64,000 nt of DNA from Ilumatobacteraceae bacterium (GTDB lineage: Bacteria > Actinomycetota > Acidimicrobiia > Acidimicrobiales > Ilumatobacteraceae), in NCBI GenBank assembly GCA_021299715.1, contig JAJTEL010000001.1, positions 127,397 to 191,396 of the forward strand, written 5' to 3'. Numbering within the stretch: position 1 is the first letter of the stretch; every line of letters begins with the position of its first letter. The position numbers and the translations under genes were made by a program. Of the stretch, positions 25,860-34,777 are shown piece after piece. A model generated the notes under the pieces. That model saw nothing but the letters and a program-made list of their open reading frames with translations. It ran no database searches and was not told the origin of the DNA.

Positions 25860-26750
25860 ATGACTTCACTACAGCTTGGACGTGTTGGCCTGTGGGCTGC
25901 AGATTTTGACCTTGTTCCGATGGCGGCTGCTCAAGAGGGCATCGCACAGGTTGAGGAAATGGGCTTTGGCACCGTATGGGTTCCAGAAGCAGTTCTTCGC
26001 GAAGCATTTGCATCGTGCGCACTGCTGTTGTCCGCAACGAAGAAGATGACAATTGCAACCGGCATCGCAAGTCTTCATGCCCGTACCGCGCAATCAATGC
26101 AAGCTGGTTTGAAGACATTGTCCGAAGCATTTCCGAATCGATTCCTTTTAGGAATCGGCGTAAGCCATGCGCCCATGGTGCAAGGTGTACACAAAGGTAA
26201 CTACGACAAGCCGTATTCCACGATGGTGGAATACCTCGAGGCAATGGACAACGGAGTGTTCTTCAGCCCCCAACCGTCTCAGCCGCCACGTCGAGTGTTG
26301 GCCGCTTTAGGTCCCAAAATGTTGAAGCTTTCAGCGGAAAAGGCCGACGGCGCGCATCCGTACTTTGTTCCGGTTGAACACACCGCATTTGCGCGTGAGG
26401 TGCTGGGCAAAGATCCATTGTTGGCTCCAGAGATTGCAGTTGTTCTCAATGAGGATGCAGACACGGCAAAGGACATTGCAAACAAGTTCATGTCGACGTA
26501 CACAAAGTTGCCGAACTACACGAACAACCTGAAGCGATTCGGTTTCACTGAAGACGACATTGCGAATCACTCCGACCGCTTGATGGACGCCATTGTTGCG
26601 CGCGGTTCAATAGATGTCATCGTGGATCGAATTCGCGAACACCTAGATGCGGGTGCAGATCATGTGTGTGTTCAAGTGTTAACAGGAAAGCCAGGGGTTT
26701 TACCGATGAAGCAGTGGCAAGAGCTTGCTGACGCGGTGAAGGGTCTGTAA
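25860..26750 (+). CDS. LLM-class (F420-type) oxidoreductase, TIGR03620-like
   Basis: A 296-residue luciferase-like monooxygenase-fold protein. The N-terminus LGRVGLWAADFDLVPMAAAQEGIAQVEEMGFGTVWVPE and the sequence GIGVSHAPMVQG are typical of actinobacterial F420-dependent members of the TIGR03620 group. The cofactor assignment rests on family membership, and the substrate is unknown. The ATG at 25860 follows a leaderless-type TAGCGT. The next gene starts on the last base of its stop codon (TAATG), so the two are coupled. Confidence 0.85.
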   Translation: MTSLQLGRVGLWAADFDLVPMAAAQEGIAQVEEMGFGTVWVPEAVLREAFASCALLLSATKKMTIATGIASLHARTAQSMQAGLKTLSEAFPNRFLLGIGVSHAPMVQGVHKGNYDKPYSTMVEYLEAMDNGVFFSPQPSQPPRRVLAALGPKMLKLSAEKADGAHPYFVPVEHTAFAREVLGKDPLLAPEIAVVLNEDADTAKDIANKFMSTYTKLPNYTNNLKRFGFTEDDIANHSDRLMDAIVARGSIDVIVDRIREHLDAGADHVCVQVLTGKPGVLPMKQWQELADAVKGL

Positions 26751-27475
26751 TGCAGCACGCCGATTTTGTGCGTGCCATTGAATTTTACGGAGCAGAAATT
26801 GCTCGCGCGGCACGAGTGTCATTAGACGCACCAGTGCGCGCGTGTGGTTCGTGGCGAATCGCAGATGTGTTGTGGCACATGGGCGAGGTGCATCGATTCT
26901 GGACAGCAATGGCAGTCTCTGGCACAACGTCGCGCGCTGAAACTCTTCGAGATGAGCGTCCAGAAGAGATGGACATGATTCGTTGGTATGAAGATGGCGT
27001 TGCACAACTTGTGTCGGCTGTGTCAACACTTCCTGCAGACCAACCGTGCTGGACGTGGGCAGGTCCACAAAATATTGCATGGCTCACACGTCGAATGGCG
27101 CATGAGACCACGGTGCATGCGTGGGATGTTGCATGGGCTGCAGGGTTGCGACCAGAAATTTCTGCCGAATTGGCCAGCGATGGAATTGATGAGTTCTTGT
27201 TTGTGATGACGCCACTTGTACGAGAAGGTCAGCCGATTGTTGGCGGGTCGGTGCACCTGCATTGCACAGATATTGAAGGGGAGTGGTTGGTGACCCCCGG
27301 TGACGGTTTAGACATGGTTGTGACGCGCGAACACAAAAAAGGTTCAGTTGCGTTGCGTGGCTCCGCATCTGATTTGTTGTTGGTGTTATGGCGACGGTTA
27401 CCGCTTGACCTGGTGGAAGTCATTGGAGATTCGTCGGTAGCAGAACGCTTTCTGTTGCGTTCTGATCTTGATTAA
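26750..27475 (+). CDS. Maleylpyruvate isomerase-family, mycothiol-dependent-type protein
   Basis: A 241-residue protein with an N-terminal DinB-like MDMPI metal-binding domain and a C-terminal MDMPI domain. The zinc ligands appear as the His in DVLWHMGEVHR and in MAHETTVHAWD, the family signature. The group contains the mycothiol-dependent maleylpyruvate isomerase, but most members have unknown substrates. It overlaps the LLM gene by one base. The stop lies in a TTAA shared with the convergent RCC1/Fn3 gene. Confidence 0.85.
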   Translation: MQHADFVRAIEFYGAEIARAARVSLDAPVRACGSWRIADVLWHMGEVHRFWTAMAVSGTTSRAETLRDERPEEMDMIRWYEDGVAQLVSAVSTLPADQPCWTWAGPQNIAWLTRRMAHETTVHAWDVAWAAGLRPEISAELASDGIDEFLFVMTPLVREGQPIVGGSVHLHCTDIEGEWLVTPGDGLDMVVTREHKKGSVALRGSASDLLLVLWRRLPLDLVEVIGDSSVAERFLLRSDLD

Positions 27476-30435
27476 CGAACGGTGACGTTCTTCCACTTTG
27501 AGTAGTTGCCTGCTGCGTCGCGAATTCGAATACGAACTCTCTTGGCGCCCTTTGGAACCTGTAGTGAATACGAACCATTTCGGGCCGCATCTACCTTCAA
27601 CACGATTGTTCGCGCACCAACTTTCATTTCAATGCGTGTGACACCGGAACGACGGTCACGCACGGTGATGGAGACTGCAGAGTTTGCTCGCCGACTAGCA
27701 CCAGCTGCGGTAGCCGTAGCCGACGCTGCCACGCGAGTAGAGCGAAGTTCTTCGATGACGGGGGCGTCATCGTCGGGTACGTCTACCTCGGTAATGAGTG
27801 TGATGGAGTCTGTAAAGACCTGCACTTGTCCGTTTGCGTAATACACCTGAACGTAGACAGTGCGTTCCACTTCGGGTTCGTCTGAAGCGATGAGTTCCCA
27901 CCTAATGGGACTTGCTGGTTCGAATACTTTGGCGTTTCGGAAATTCTCATTGTTTGAGATGCGATACGCCACCGCATCTGCCGGTGGATTGACAAAAATG
28001 TCGACCGACGTTGATGTTGTGTTTTCAGCATCGTTATTGATGACAATTCCAATTGGTGTCTTGGTGACGAAGCGGAACGTACTGGTGCGAGTTGTTCCCA
28101 ATTGATTTGTTGCGGTTGCGGTTGCGTAATACGTAGTACGGGGCAATAACTCTTTGAATGTTGTATGTGCATACGTTTCAGATTGAGAAGATCCTGACGA
28201 CACGAAGTATTCAGTTGCATCACTCATGTCTGCGTTCTCAGAGACCTGTACTTTCACAAAAGTGTGTAGTCCGGTGGAATCAAAAATGATGTGAGCCGCG
28301 GCAGTGCGCAAGTCGGCATCAATGGACGTGATTCTGATGGTGGGCGCACTTCCCTTTGTGCGTTGCTGCACAGCCGACGTTATGTGAGTTCCTACGGCGT
28401 TCGTTGCAACGACTCGTACCCAGTACTCGGTGCGATAGTCGAGCCCGGCGACGACGAAAGTGGCCGCAGATGGGCCACGTGACGTAAACGTCTGCGACGA
28501 AGACGTGACAGATGTTGAGAACGATGGCGAGGTGGAAACTTCGGCGTAGATCTCTCCGCGTACCAAGCCGCTAGTGAGGTGTGCGGTTACAGAGATACTG
28601 CTGATGGTGGCAGATGTTGATGAAATAGAGGCTGTGGGGCGTGAACCCACCGTTGTGAACTGGTGAGTTGCCCCGGTTGTAGTGCCCAGCCTGTTAGTGG
28701 CGACTGCGCGTACGTAATACGTGGTGTTGGGCGTGAGATTGGAAAGAGAGTGAACACGTTCTATCGGAGTGTTGCCGGCAAATGGTTCAACACTGACTTG
28801 GGATGTATTGGAGTTGAACCATTGATCGGTAGAGACTTCGATGTAGGCGGTAGAGCTGAGTCGATTGGCATTCAGAGAAACAGAAAGAACTGCCTCGTTG
28901 CCGGTGAGATCTGATGCAGTTATTGCATGAACCGTTGGCTCGTCGCCAAGAGTGGTGAAAGTTGAGGTCGTTCCGGTGACCGAACCGAATGTATTGGTGG
29001 CGACAAGGCGCACGTAGTGCGTTGTGCGTGGGGCAAGTGAATTGAGGCGAAGCGAGAACGACGTTGGTACGTACGCATCATTGGGGAGAGACGCTGAAAT
29101 GTTGTAGCGAGACACCGTTGCAAACGAGGACGTTGTGCTGACTTCGGCAACGACAGTGGTGGCGTAACCATTGGGGTTGACGCGTCCCGTGATTGTGGCA
29201 ATTTCGGCATCGACGTCCGCGCTGCCGGTGGCCACAACAGTGGGTGTTCCGACGGGTGGAATGAGTTCGGGAAAGTAACCCGCGGACGGCTGTGTGGGCG
29301 TTTGTGGCGTCCAGTTCATTCCGCCCCAACACCACACGCGTCCCGTTGAGTCGAGGGCACACGTTCCGGCGACTCCAGCATCGAACGACACAAAGCGCAC
29401 GCCAGCAGGAACGAATGGTGTTCGCCATGTAAGGCCACCTAGTGATGTGCCAGTGCCGAGTTCGCCATAGTCGCCACGGCCAAAGCACCACATTTTTCCG
29501 CTCTCTGTGCCAACGCATGTGTGGTACCAACCAGTGGCGAGTGTGATTAAGCGCTCGCCGTCGGGAACAATCATTTTTGTAAAGCGTGTGCTGTCGTTAT
29601 ATGTGCCGTTTCCGAATGATCCGTTGTAGTTGTCACCAGAGCAATACCCGGCGCCACTGACGGTGAGCACGCACAAACGACCTCCGGCGTATGAGGGCTG
29701 ATCCCACTGTTCACCAGCCGGAGCAGGAACAAGCACTGGTGTCCAAGAATGCGAGTAGTGAAACTGTTGTGCGTAGCCCAGGCCAAGTTGACCGTCGCCG
29801 TTACTTCCCCAGCAATACATGTTGTGTGCTGTGGTGACAGCACACACGCCACCACCACCCATATTGAATCGCTTGATGGGATTGTTGTCTGGCATGGGGA
29901 TGCGTACAGGAATTCGCACGGGGTCAACGCTTCCATCTCCGAGATAGTGCGCATCGCCCCAGCACCACAGCTCTGACGTAGTAGTTGTGGCGCATGCAGT
30001 GGAGTGACCACTTTGCACATCGGTGACACGAATGTTGGCGGGGAACTCAACTTCTACAGGTGTACGCGATGTTGGAGAGAAATATGTGCCGATGTGATGA
30101 TTGCCCCAGCAATACGCGCGATCGTTTTCTGCAATGCCACAATTTGCGTATGCCTCGCCCGAGTTGATTGACTTCCACTTCAATCCGCCGGGCAGAGAAA
30201 TTTTTGTTGGTGTTCGTACCATGCCAACTGGTTTGTCGGGAAAGACCCAACGGTCGGGGTTGTCACCCCAGCACACAACAATTCCGTCTTGTGTGAGCGC
30301 ACACGCACCGCGTGTTGCGACGGAAATTGCGGTGTACGTAAACGGGTCGGCTGATGCAGATGTTGCAGTAACTGCAACGGTTGCAATAGGCGTGCCGAGA
30401 AGGGCAATGGCAAGGACAAAACGTGGAAGACGCAT
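27472..30435 (-). CDS. Large secreted RCC1-repeat / fibronectin-III-like protein
   Basis: A 987-residue exported protein. The signal peptide runs from residue 1 to about 29 (ends ATSASA). About 390 residues follow with seven RCC1-type units, each carrying a Cys, a short gap and CWG or a close variant (VVCWG, AYCWG, LWCWG, MYCWG, GYCSG, MWCFG, VWCWG). Seven units fit one complete seven-bladed propeller with a Cys pair per blade. About four Fn3-like modules follow (LTPNTTYYVRAVATNRLG and close repeats), then a basic C-terminal domain rich in VRIRIRD-type strands. It is probably a surface or adhesion protein. TACGGT ends 6 bases before the ATG at 30435; the longer frame to 30534 is rejected. Confidence 0.85.
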   Translation of the reverse strand: MRLPRFVLAIALLGTPIATVAVTATSASADPFTYTAISVATRGACALTQDGIVVCWGDNPDRWVFPDKPVGMVRTPTKISLPGGLKWKSINSGEAYANCGIAENDRAYCWGNHHIGTYFSPTSRTPVEVEFPANIRVTDVQSGHSTACATTTTSELWCWGDAHYLGDGSVDPVRIPVRIPMPDNNPIKRFNMGGGGVCAVTTAHNMYCWGSNGDGQLGLGYAQQFHYSHSWTPVLVPAPAGEQWDQPSYAGGRLCVLTVSGAGYCSGDNYNGSFGNGTYNDSTRFTKMIVPDGERLITLATGWYHTCVGTESGKMWCFGRGDYGELGTGTSLGGLTWRTPFVPAGVRFVSFDAGVAGTCALDSTGRVWCWGGMNWTPQTPTQPSAGYFPELIPPVGTPTVVATGSADVDAEIATITGRVNPNGYATTVVAEVSTTSSFATVSRYNISASLPNDAYVPTSFSLRLNSLAPRTTHYVRLVATNTFGSVTGTTSTFTTLGDEPTVHAITASDLTGNEAVLSVSLNANRLSSTAYIEVSTDQWFNSNTSQVSVEPFAGNTPIERVHSLSNLTPNTTYYVRAVATNRLGTTTGATHQFTTVGSRPTASISSTSATISSISVTAHLTSGLVRGEIYAEVSTSPSFSTSVTSSSQTFTSRGPSAATFVVAGLDYRTEYWVRVVATNAVGTHITSAVQQRTKGSAPTIRITSIDADLRTAAAHIIFDSTGLHTFVKVQVSENADMSDATEYFVSSGSSQSETYAHTTFKELLPRTTYYATATATNQLGTTRTSTFRFVTKTPIGIVINNDAENTTSTSVDIFVNPPADAVAYRISNNENFRNAKVFEPASPIRWELIASDEPEVERTVYVQVYYANGQVQVFTDSITLITEVDVPDDDAPVIEELRSTRVAASATATAAGASRRANSAVSITVRDRRSGVTRIEMKVGARTIVLKVDAARNGSYSLQVPKGAKRVRIRIRDAAGNYSKWKNVTVR

Positions 30436-30441
30436 GCAGCC

Positions 30442-30447
30442 ACCGTA
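30442..30447 (-). promoter_or_regulatory. Candidate leaderless -10 box (RCC1/Fn3 gene)
   Basis: TACGGT on the minus strand, 6 bases before the ATG at 30435. Confidence 0.5.
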
Positions 30448-30502
30448 ACGGTCGCATGTGTCGGTCTTTGGTTGCAGTTTGCTACTGAAAACAGATGGCG
30501 GT

Positions 30503-31528
30503 TTATTCTGCGAGTCCGACGGGATTTCCGTCAATGATCTGATCTAAATATTCAGACATACCAAAACCGGTTTTTCCGGCGTGTTCGCCTTCGGTAATGG
30601 TCCACTTCGTCATGCCTTCGCTAATGCGAGTCATCAGCCAATTGCCGTCTGGGTCTTGGCGGCGATTACGCAAAGGAATCAGGCTTTGCACATCGCCTGT
30701 GAAATGCCATTCCTTACCAGAACGCGATGAACGAATGACGCCTGTGACAACGTCGTGGTAACTCTCGTCGCCCACAGTTTCTGTAGAAATCTGCACGTCG
30801 TCACATAAATGAATTTGGCCGTTGTCCCACACAAACCCGCCACGTGATCCTGGGCCGTCTTTCTTTGCTACGCGACTGGCCATAAAGCCAAGATTTTCTC
30901 CAAAGTTTGCAGTGAGCCAGCGGTAGTACCACGGGGCTTGCCAGTAGCGAGGGCCCCATGAGTGGTCACGAAGTCCGAATCCGTTGATGTTCCATTCTTC
31001 GTCGCCCACCCGAAGCGAACCATGAGCTTCCACAAGTTGTTCGTAGTGTCCTTTTGCGAATTCTTCACCTGGTGTTTCGTGCGGAGTGTCGGGTTCGCCG
31101 CCGAACATGCTGGTTCGACCTTTGCCTGTAAACGTGATGTGAGCTTCACATTCAGCAAATGGATTGTTTGCAAATGCGGTTTTCGGATCTGCCATGTCGT
31201 GTGGGTTGTCGAGCACCACAACTTTGCCCACGTAATCAATTTTCAACTCTTCAAATGGCTTCACCATTGTCCAGGTGAGACCGCCAGCGTCGAGTGCATC
31301 GTTGTTGTCAATGTTTGGTCTCTTGAACATGAAGCCCACACGACCATTTGGCAGATACAAACAGATGGTCATTTCTGCATAACCCTCGTTGGCGCGGTTG
31401 CCCATGCGGAACCAACCACCAACTTGGGTAGTGGGGTCGAAGCAGTTGATGTACATGCTCTCGTTGAAGTTGGATTCAGGTCCAAGTTCATGCATGTACT
31501 CATCGGATGGTTCGAGACGAACTCCCAT
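30503..31528 (-). CDS. DUF7064/DUF7065-domain protein
   Basis: A 341-residue soluble protein resembling the DUF7065 + DUF7064 family found in actinobacterial lipid- and steroid-related clusters and distantly like CrtC/AttH hydratases. Recognisable parts are FNESMYINCFDP, GGWFRMGNRANEGYAEM, INGFGLRDHSWGPRYWQAPWYYRW and SEYLDQI near the end. The function is unknown; a lipocalin-like lipid-binding or hydratase role is a guess. It has a good Shine-Dalgarno (AGGGGG) and lies 24 bases after the SDR gene, so an SDR-DUF7064 operon is likely. Confidence 0.75.
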   Translation of the reverse strand: MGVRLEPSDEYMHELGPESNFNESMYINCFDPTTQVGGWFRMGNRANEGYAEMTICLYLPNGRVGFMFKRPNIDNNDALDAGGLTWTMVKPFEELKIDYVGKVVVLDNPHDMADPKTAFANNPFAECEAHITFTGKGRTSMFGGEPDTPHETPGEEFAKGHYEQLVEAHGSLRVGDEEWNINGFGLRDHSWGPRYWQAPWYYRWLTANFGENLGFMASRVAKKDGPGSRGGFVWDNGQIHLCDDVQISTETVGDESYHDVVTGVIRSSRSGKEWHFTGDVQSLIPLRNRRQDPDGNWLMTRISEGMTKWTITEGEHAGKTGFGMSEYLDQIIDGNPVGLAE

Positions 31529-31552
31529 GTTGTTTCCCCCTAAATGGAATTA

Positions 31553-32368
31553 TTATCCCTGAAAAATTCTGTTCTGCAATTTGCGCATGCCAGCCAACCA
31601 CCGATCACGGTCGGCAACTTTTCGCTGCTCGTATGTGTGCACTTCGGCGTGAGGCATCACGAGGAATTTCTCGGCCACGATGGTGTCGTGCACTATGTCG
31701 GCAACTTCATGCGGTTCAAGAACTGCACCCGACGCCTTCACCACTTCTCCGCCACGCTTGTCGATTCCGTCGTCTCTGCCCGGTGGATTCAACATGTTGG
31801 TATTAACGCCCTGCGGGCACAAACATGTGACCCGTACACCACGATCGCCGTACGTAATAGACATCCATTCGGCGAATGCAACAGCACCGTGTTTAGACAC
31901 GCTGTATGTGGCGCTACCAATTTGAGATAACAAACCAGCAGCCGATGCAGTGCTGCAGAAATATCCTTCCCCGGCAGCAAGCCAGTCACCAATCAGGTGT
32001 TTGGCCGCCCACCGATGCGAATGCAAGTTGATGTCCATAGCCATGTTCCACGTGGCTTCATCGGTGTCTTCAAGAAATGTGCCTACGGCGACACCGGCGT
32101 TTGCAAAGAACAGATGAATGAAGCCGAATTTTTCCCGTGCAGCGTTGATGAGTGCAACGTTTCCTGCCTCTGTGCTGATATCGGACACAACCGCAAAGGC
32201 TGAGTCTGGGCGAAGAGCATTTAGTTCAGATTCGATTTTCTTCAAATTTTCGGCGTCGCGGTCGGCGACAACAACGCGAGCACCAGCGGCATGAAACCGC
32301 CGGGAGAGTGCGGCCCCAATTCCGTTAGCGGCACCTGTGACGACTGTGGTGGTTCCCTCAAAATTCAT
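31553..32368 (-). CDS. Short-chain dehydrogenase/reductase
   Basis: A 271-residue classical SDR. The NAD(P)-binding TGAANGIGAAL and VVADRD, the NAG motif (FFANAGVAVG), the catalytic Ser (CSTASAAG) and YSVSK are all visible. The length and the C-terminal ...VADIVHDTIVAEKF fit SDRs that act on fatty or steroid alcohols. The substrate is unknown. TAAGGT ends 7 bases before the ATG. It is upstream of, and probably cotranscribed with, the DUF7064 gene. Confidence 0.87.
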   Translation of the reverse strand: MNFEGTTTVVTGAANGIGAALSRRFHAAGARVVVADRDAENLKKIESELNALRPDSAFAVVSDISTEAGNVALINAAREKFGFIHLFFANAGVAVGTFLEDTDEATWNMAMDINLHSHRWAAKHLIGDWLAAGEGYFCSTASAAGLLSQIGSATYSVSKHGAVAFAEWMSITYGDRGVRVTCLCPQGVNTNMLNPPGRDDGIDKRGGEVVKASGAVLEPHEVADIVHDTIVAEKFLVMPHAEVHTYEQRKVADRDRWLAGMRKLQNRIFQG

Positions 32369-32375
32369 GTGTCAG

Positions 32376-32381
32376 ACCTTA
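32376..32381 (-). promoter_or_regulatory. Candidate leaderless -10 box (SDR)
   Basis: TAAGGT on the minus strand, 7 bases before the ATG at 32368. Confidence 0.5.
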
Positions 32382-32515
32382 TGGCAAGCGTCACCTGACT
32401 TATTCATCCGGTGCGAGAGGGTGTCCACTTTTTGGTGTGTCCCATCTGTACGATAAGGGAAGCGGGCGGAACCGGTACCTCTGGTTTCATACCCGCACAT
32501 CGAGAGGAGCTCCAC

Positions 32516-32680
32516 ATGCTTGACACCCGCGAATCGGTCATCACCGAAGCGATTGCTGTGATCGACAAGGCACTCGCTGAAATGCTGCGCCGAGAATTGG
32601 TGTCTGCAGTTGAAGTCGGAGACTTGCTCCTTGACTTGCGAACACTTCTTAGCGCCAGCGCTGCCACCACCGACGCTTAG
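32516..32680 (+). CDS. Small conserved-looking protein, 54 residues
   Basis: A 54-residue acidic, helix-rich protein (MLDTRESVITEAIAVIDK... LLLDLRTLLS). I do not recognise the family. The ATG at 32516 has a strong Shine-Dalgarno (GAGAGGAG, 6 bases away), and codon use looks like that of the neighbours. The 3' end overlaps the WS/DGAT gene by 32 bases in convergent orientation. The 147-base gap upstream (32369-32515) holds no other gene. Confidence 0.6.
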   Translation: MLDTRESVITEAIAVIDKALAEMLRRELVSAVEVGDLLLDLRTLLSASAATTDA

Positions 32681-34115
32681 TCGAATTTTCCTGAACGTCG
32701 TCGCTGACTACTGACGACGCACCGTCCGAGCGCTCTGGCGCGTACGACGCGAGTTCTGCAAAAGACTCAACAAGTGATTCGCGCAGAAGTGAAGGACTTT
32801 CTACGGCAGCTTCGTCAATGTTGATTCCCACATCCATGCTTCCCATGTACGACATGAGCGTGAGGTTGAACGCGACACCGCCAAGTGGCCCAACGGGGTA
32901 ATTTTCGAGCAGTTTTGCGCCGCCCACATACAGGGGAACCCCGGCACCTCGGACGTTTGACGTGGCGAAGTCGACTGTTTCTGCTTGTGCTCGGGCCAGT
33001 CGGGTGATGACTGAGGTGGGCAACATAGTGGACACTGTGGCAATTGCTTCGAGCGACCCGTTACTGGAACCAGTGCGTGCTGCTTGCAGAATTTCATTGA
33101 CAGCTGCGAATCGCTCTGGAAGCGGCATGTCGGCAGTAGGAACCAGCATGCGCGCAAGAGTGAATGCGTTACTTCCACTTCCTTCTGTGCGGGTGCTGAT
33201 GGCCATTGATGCGCGAAGTGATTCCACGGGCGCACCAAGTTCGCGGTGGTACTTGCCGGCCGCGTGTGCCGCGGCTGCTACGAACGCAGTGTTGAGTGTT
33301 CCGCCAAGTGCCTTGGACGCACCGCGCATGTCGTAATACGACACACGCGCGGTTTCGAAGCGACGTCGAAGTGATCGTTGTGTCCACAGCGGAGAGCGTG
33401 ATCCGTCGGTTTCACTGAGTTGGGCAAGAAGTCCTTTTACCGTTGCCGATGTGGATGAGCCGATGGTGCCAATCAATGACGGATCACTGAGCACATCGCG
33501 CACTTGCTTGAGAACTGACAACGGGAGACGCAGTGAATCTGTCATGGCTCCGCGTAACGCTTCTGTGGCATCGGGTGAAGAGATGTCGACGGCTGCGTTT
33601 GCCACTGACGGATCAATTGCGGGAAGTGGACCGGGGTCTCGCTCTAAGTCGAGATAGTGCATTGACAGTTCAACACCGCCTTGGCCATCGGTGACCGTGT
33701 GATGCAGTTTTTGCACCAATGCACTGCGACCGCCTTGCAGACCATCGATGATGATGAAATGCCACAACGGTCGAGAACGATCGAACGGATCGGCAATCAG
33801 CAAGGTGACAAGGTCGAGAAGTTGACGCATGTCTCCTGGTTCAGCAAGTGAGATGTGTCGAACGTGGTAGCGAATATCGAATGTTGGGTCGTCGACCCAT
33901 GTTGGATTTCCGAAGTTTCCTGGCGCAGGTAAAACACGACGACGCAGTCGTGGAAAGAGGAGCGCTGTGCGTTCCATTCGTGCGTACAGCAGATCCATGT
34001 TTGGCGGACGATCGAGAATTGTGACGTTGCCAAAAGTGGACGCCAAGTGTGGATCTTTCTCGAGACGCCACATCAGCGACTCGGTATCACTCATCCGCTT
34101 TTCGTGGTCGGCCAT
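32649..34115 (-). CDS. Wax ester synthase / diacylglycerol acyltransferase (WS/DGAT)
   Basis: A 488-residue bifunctional-type O-acyltransferase that makes triacylglycerols or wax esters from acyl-CoA. The catalytic HHxxxDG motif is at 138-144 (KLHHTVTDGQGG). The PLWHFIIIDGL segment and the late NVRGAGVPLYVGGAKLLENYPVGPL stretch are also diagnostic. Starts at 34124, 34115 and 34094 are possible; 34115 is preferred because TAGGTT ends 7 bases before it. The gene suggests storage-lipid synthesis, next to several lipid-degrading genes. Confidence 0.9.
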   Translation of the reverse strand: MADHEKRMSDTESLMWRLEKDPHLASTFGNVTILDRPPNMDLLYARMERTALLFPRLRRRVLPAPGNFGNPTWVDDPTFDIRYHVRHISLAEPGDMRQLLDLVTLLIADPFDRSRPLWHFIIIDGLQGGRSALVQKLHHTVTDGQGGVELSMHYLDLERDPGPLPAIDPSVANAAVDISSPDATEALRGAMTDSLRLPLSVLKQVRDVLSDPSLIGTIGSSTSATVKGLLAQLSETDGSRSPLWTQRSLRRRFETARVSYYDMRGASKALGGTLNTAFVAAAAHAAGKYHRELGAPVESLRASMAISTRTEGSGSNAFTLARMLVPTADMPLPERFAAVNEILQAARTGSSNGSLEAIATVSTMLPTSVITRLARAQAETVDFATSNVRGAGVPLYVGGAKLLENYPVGPLGGVAFNLTLMSYMGSMDVGINIDEAAVESPSLLRESLVESFAELASYAPERSDGASSVVSDDVQENSTKRRWWQRWR

Positions 34116-34122
34116 ACAGACC

Positions 34123-34128
34123 AACCTA
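34123..34128 (-). promoter_or_regulatory. Candidate leaderless -10 box (WS/DGAT)
   Basis: TAGGTT on the minus strand, 7 bases before the ATG at 34115. Confidence 0.45.
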
Positions 34129-34134
34129 CAACCG

Positions 34135-34734
34135 TTACATCGGCACGCTGGTGTGCTTGAACTCGTTCAGTATTGGCCAGTCAATGTCGTCCAGAATGCG
34201 GTTAATTGCAGCGGTTGCGCGGATGCTGTCACCGTGAGCGTGGTCGAGGAGGCGCACAAAGACTGCCTTGTCGTCAACGATAAACGTTGGAGTTCCCCAC
34301 ACGTGGTGAGAGCGCACAAAACGAGTGTGTTCGTCTTTGATGACAGCAAGAGGTCTGCCCGATTCAACGTCGGAAAATGCTGCATCTGGGTGTGCGCCTG
34401 CTTCGGTGATAATGCGAGACAGCACAGCCGTATCTTTCAGTGAACCACCACCCATGTGTCGATGGTTGAACATGGCCTGGTGGAAGTTGATGAAATTTTC
34501 GGGTTGTTGATCTCGAAGAGAGATAGACAATTGCAACGCAAGAAGACCGGAGTCGTCGTTCGGGCGTTCCCAGATGTCGACATCGCCTTCTTCTACGTGT
34601 GCCTGACCTAAGCAGAACGGAAGGAAGGTGACATTCCAATCGGCACCGGCGCGTAACCCTTCTACGACGTGGTCGTGAACCAGTCGGGCAAAGGGGCACC
34701 GATAGTCATAGGTAAGTCCGAATGAGCGTGTCAT
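34135..34734 (-). CDS. DsbA-family thioredoxin-fold protein
   Basis: A 199-residue cytosolic protein with a DsbA-like fold. It has a single active-site Cys13 in DYRCPFAR (the second position of CXXC is not Cys), the helical insertion LQLSISLRDQQPENFINFHQAMF and the cis-Pro motif VWGTPTFIVDD. Such one-Cys members in actinobacteria are often mycothiol-dependent reductases or isomerases, which fits the mycothiol genes elsewhere in the window. The reaction is unknown. TAGGTT lies 9 bases upstream of the ATG. Confidence 0.82.
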   Translation of the reverse strand: MTRSFGLTYDYRCPFARLVHDHVVEGLRAGADWNVTFLPFCLGQAHVEEGDVDIWERPNDDSGLLALQLSISLRDQQPENFINFHQAMFNHRHMGGGSLKDTAVLSRIITEAGAHPDAAFSDVESGRPLAVIKDEHTRFVRSHHVWGTPTFIVDDKAVFVRLLDHAHGDSIRATAAINRILDDIDWPILNEFKHTSVPM

Positions 34735-34743
34735 AGAAATGTC

Positions 34744-34749
34744 AACCTA
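34744..34749 (-). promoter_or_regulatory. Candidate -10 box (DsbA-like gene)
   Basis: TAGGTT on the minus strand, 9 bases before the ATG at 34734. Confidence 0.4.
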
Positions 34750-34777
34750 CGATCGCGAGACCGTATTCCCTGCTGTG

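Noticed and set aside
32369-32515. 147-base gap checked for a tRNA or small RNA
   Set aside because: No cloverleaf, strong hairpin or terminator was found; it only holds the promoter regions of the flanking divergent genes.
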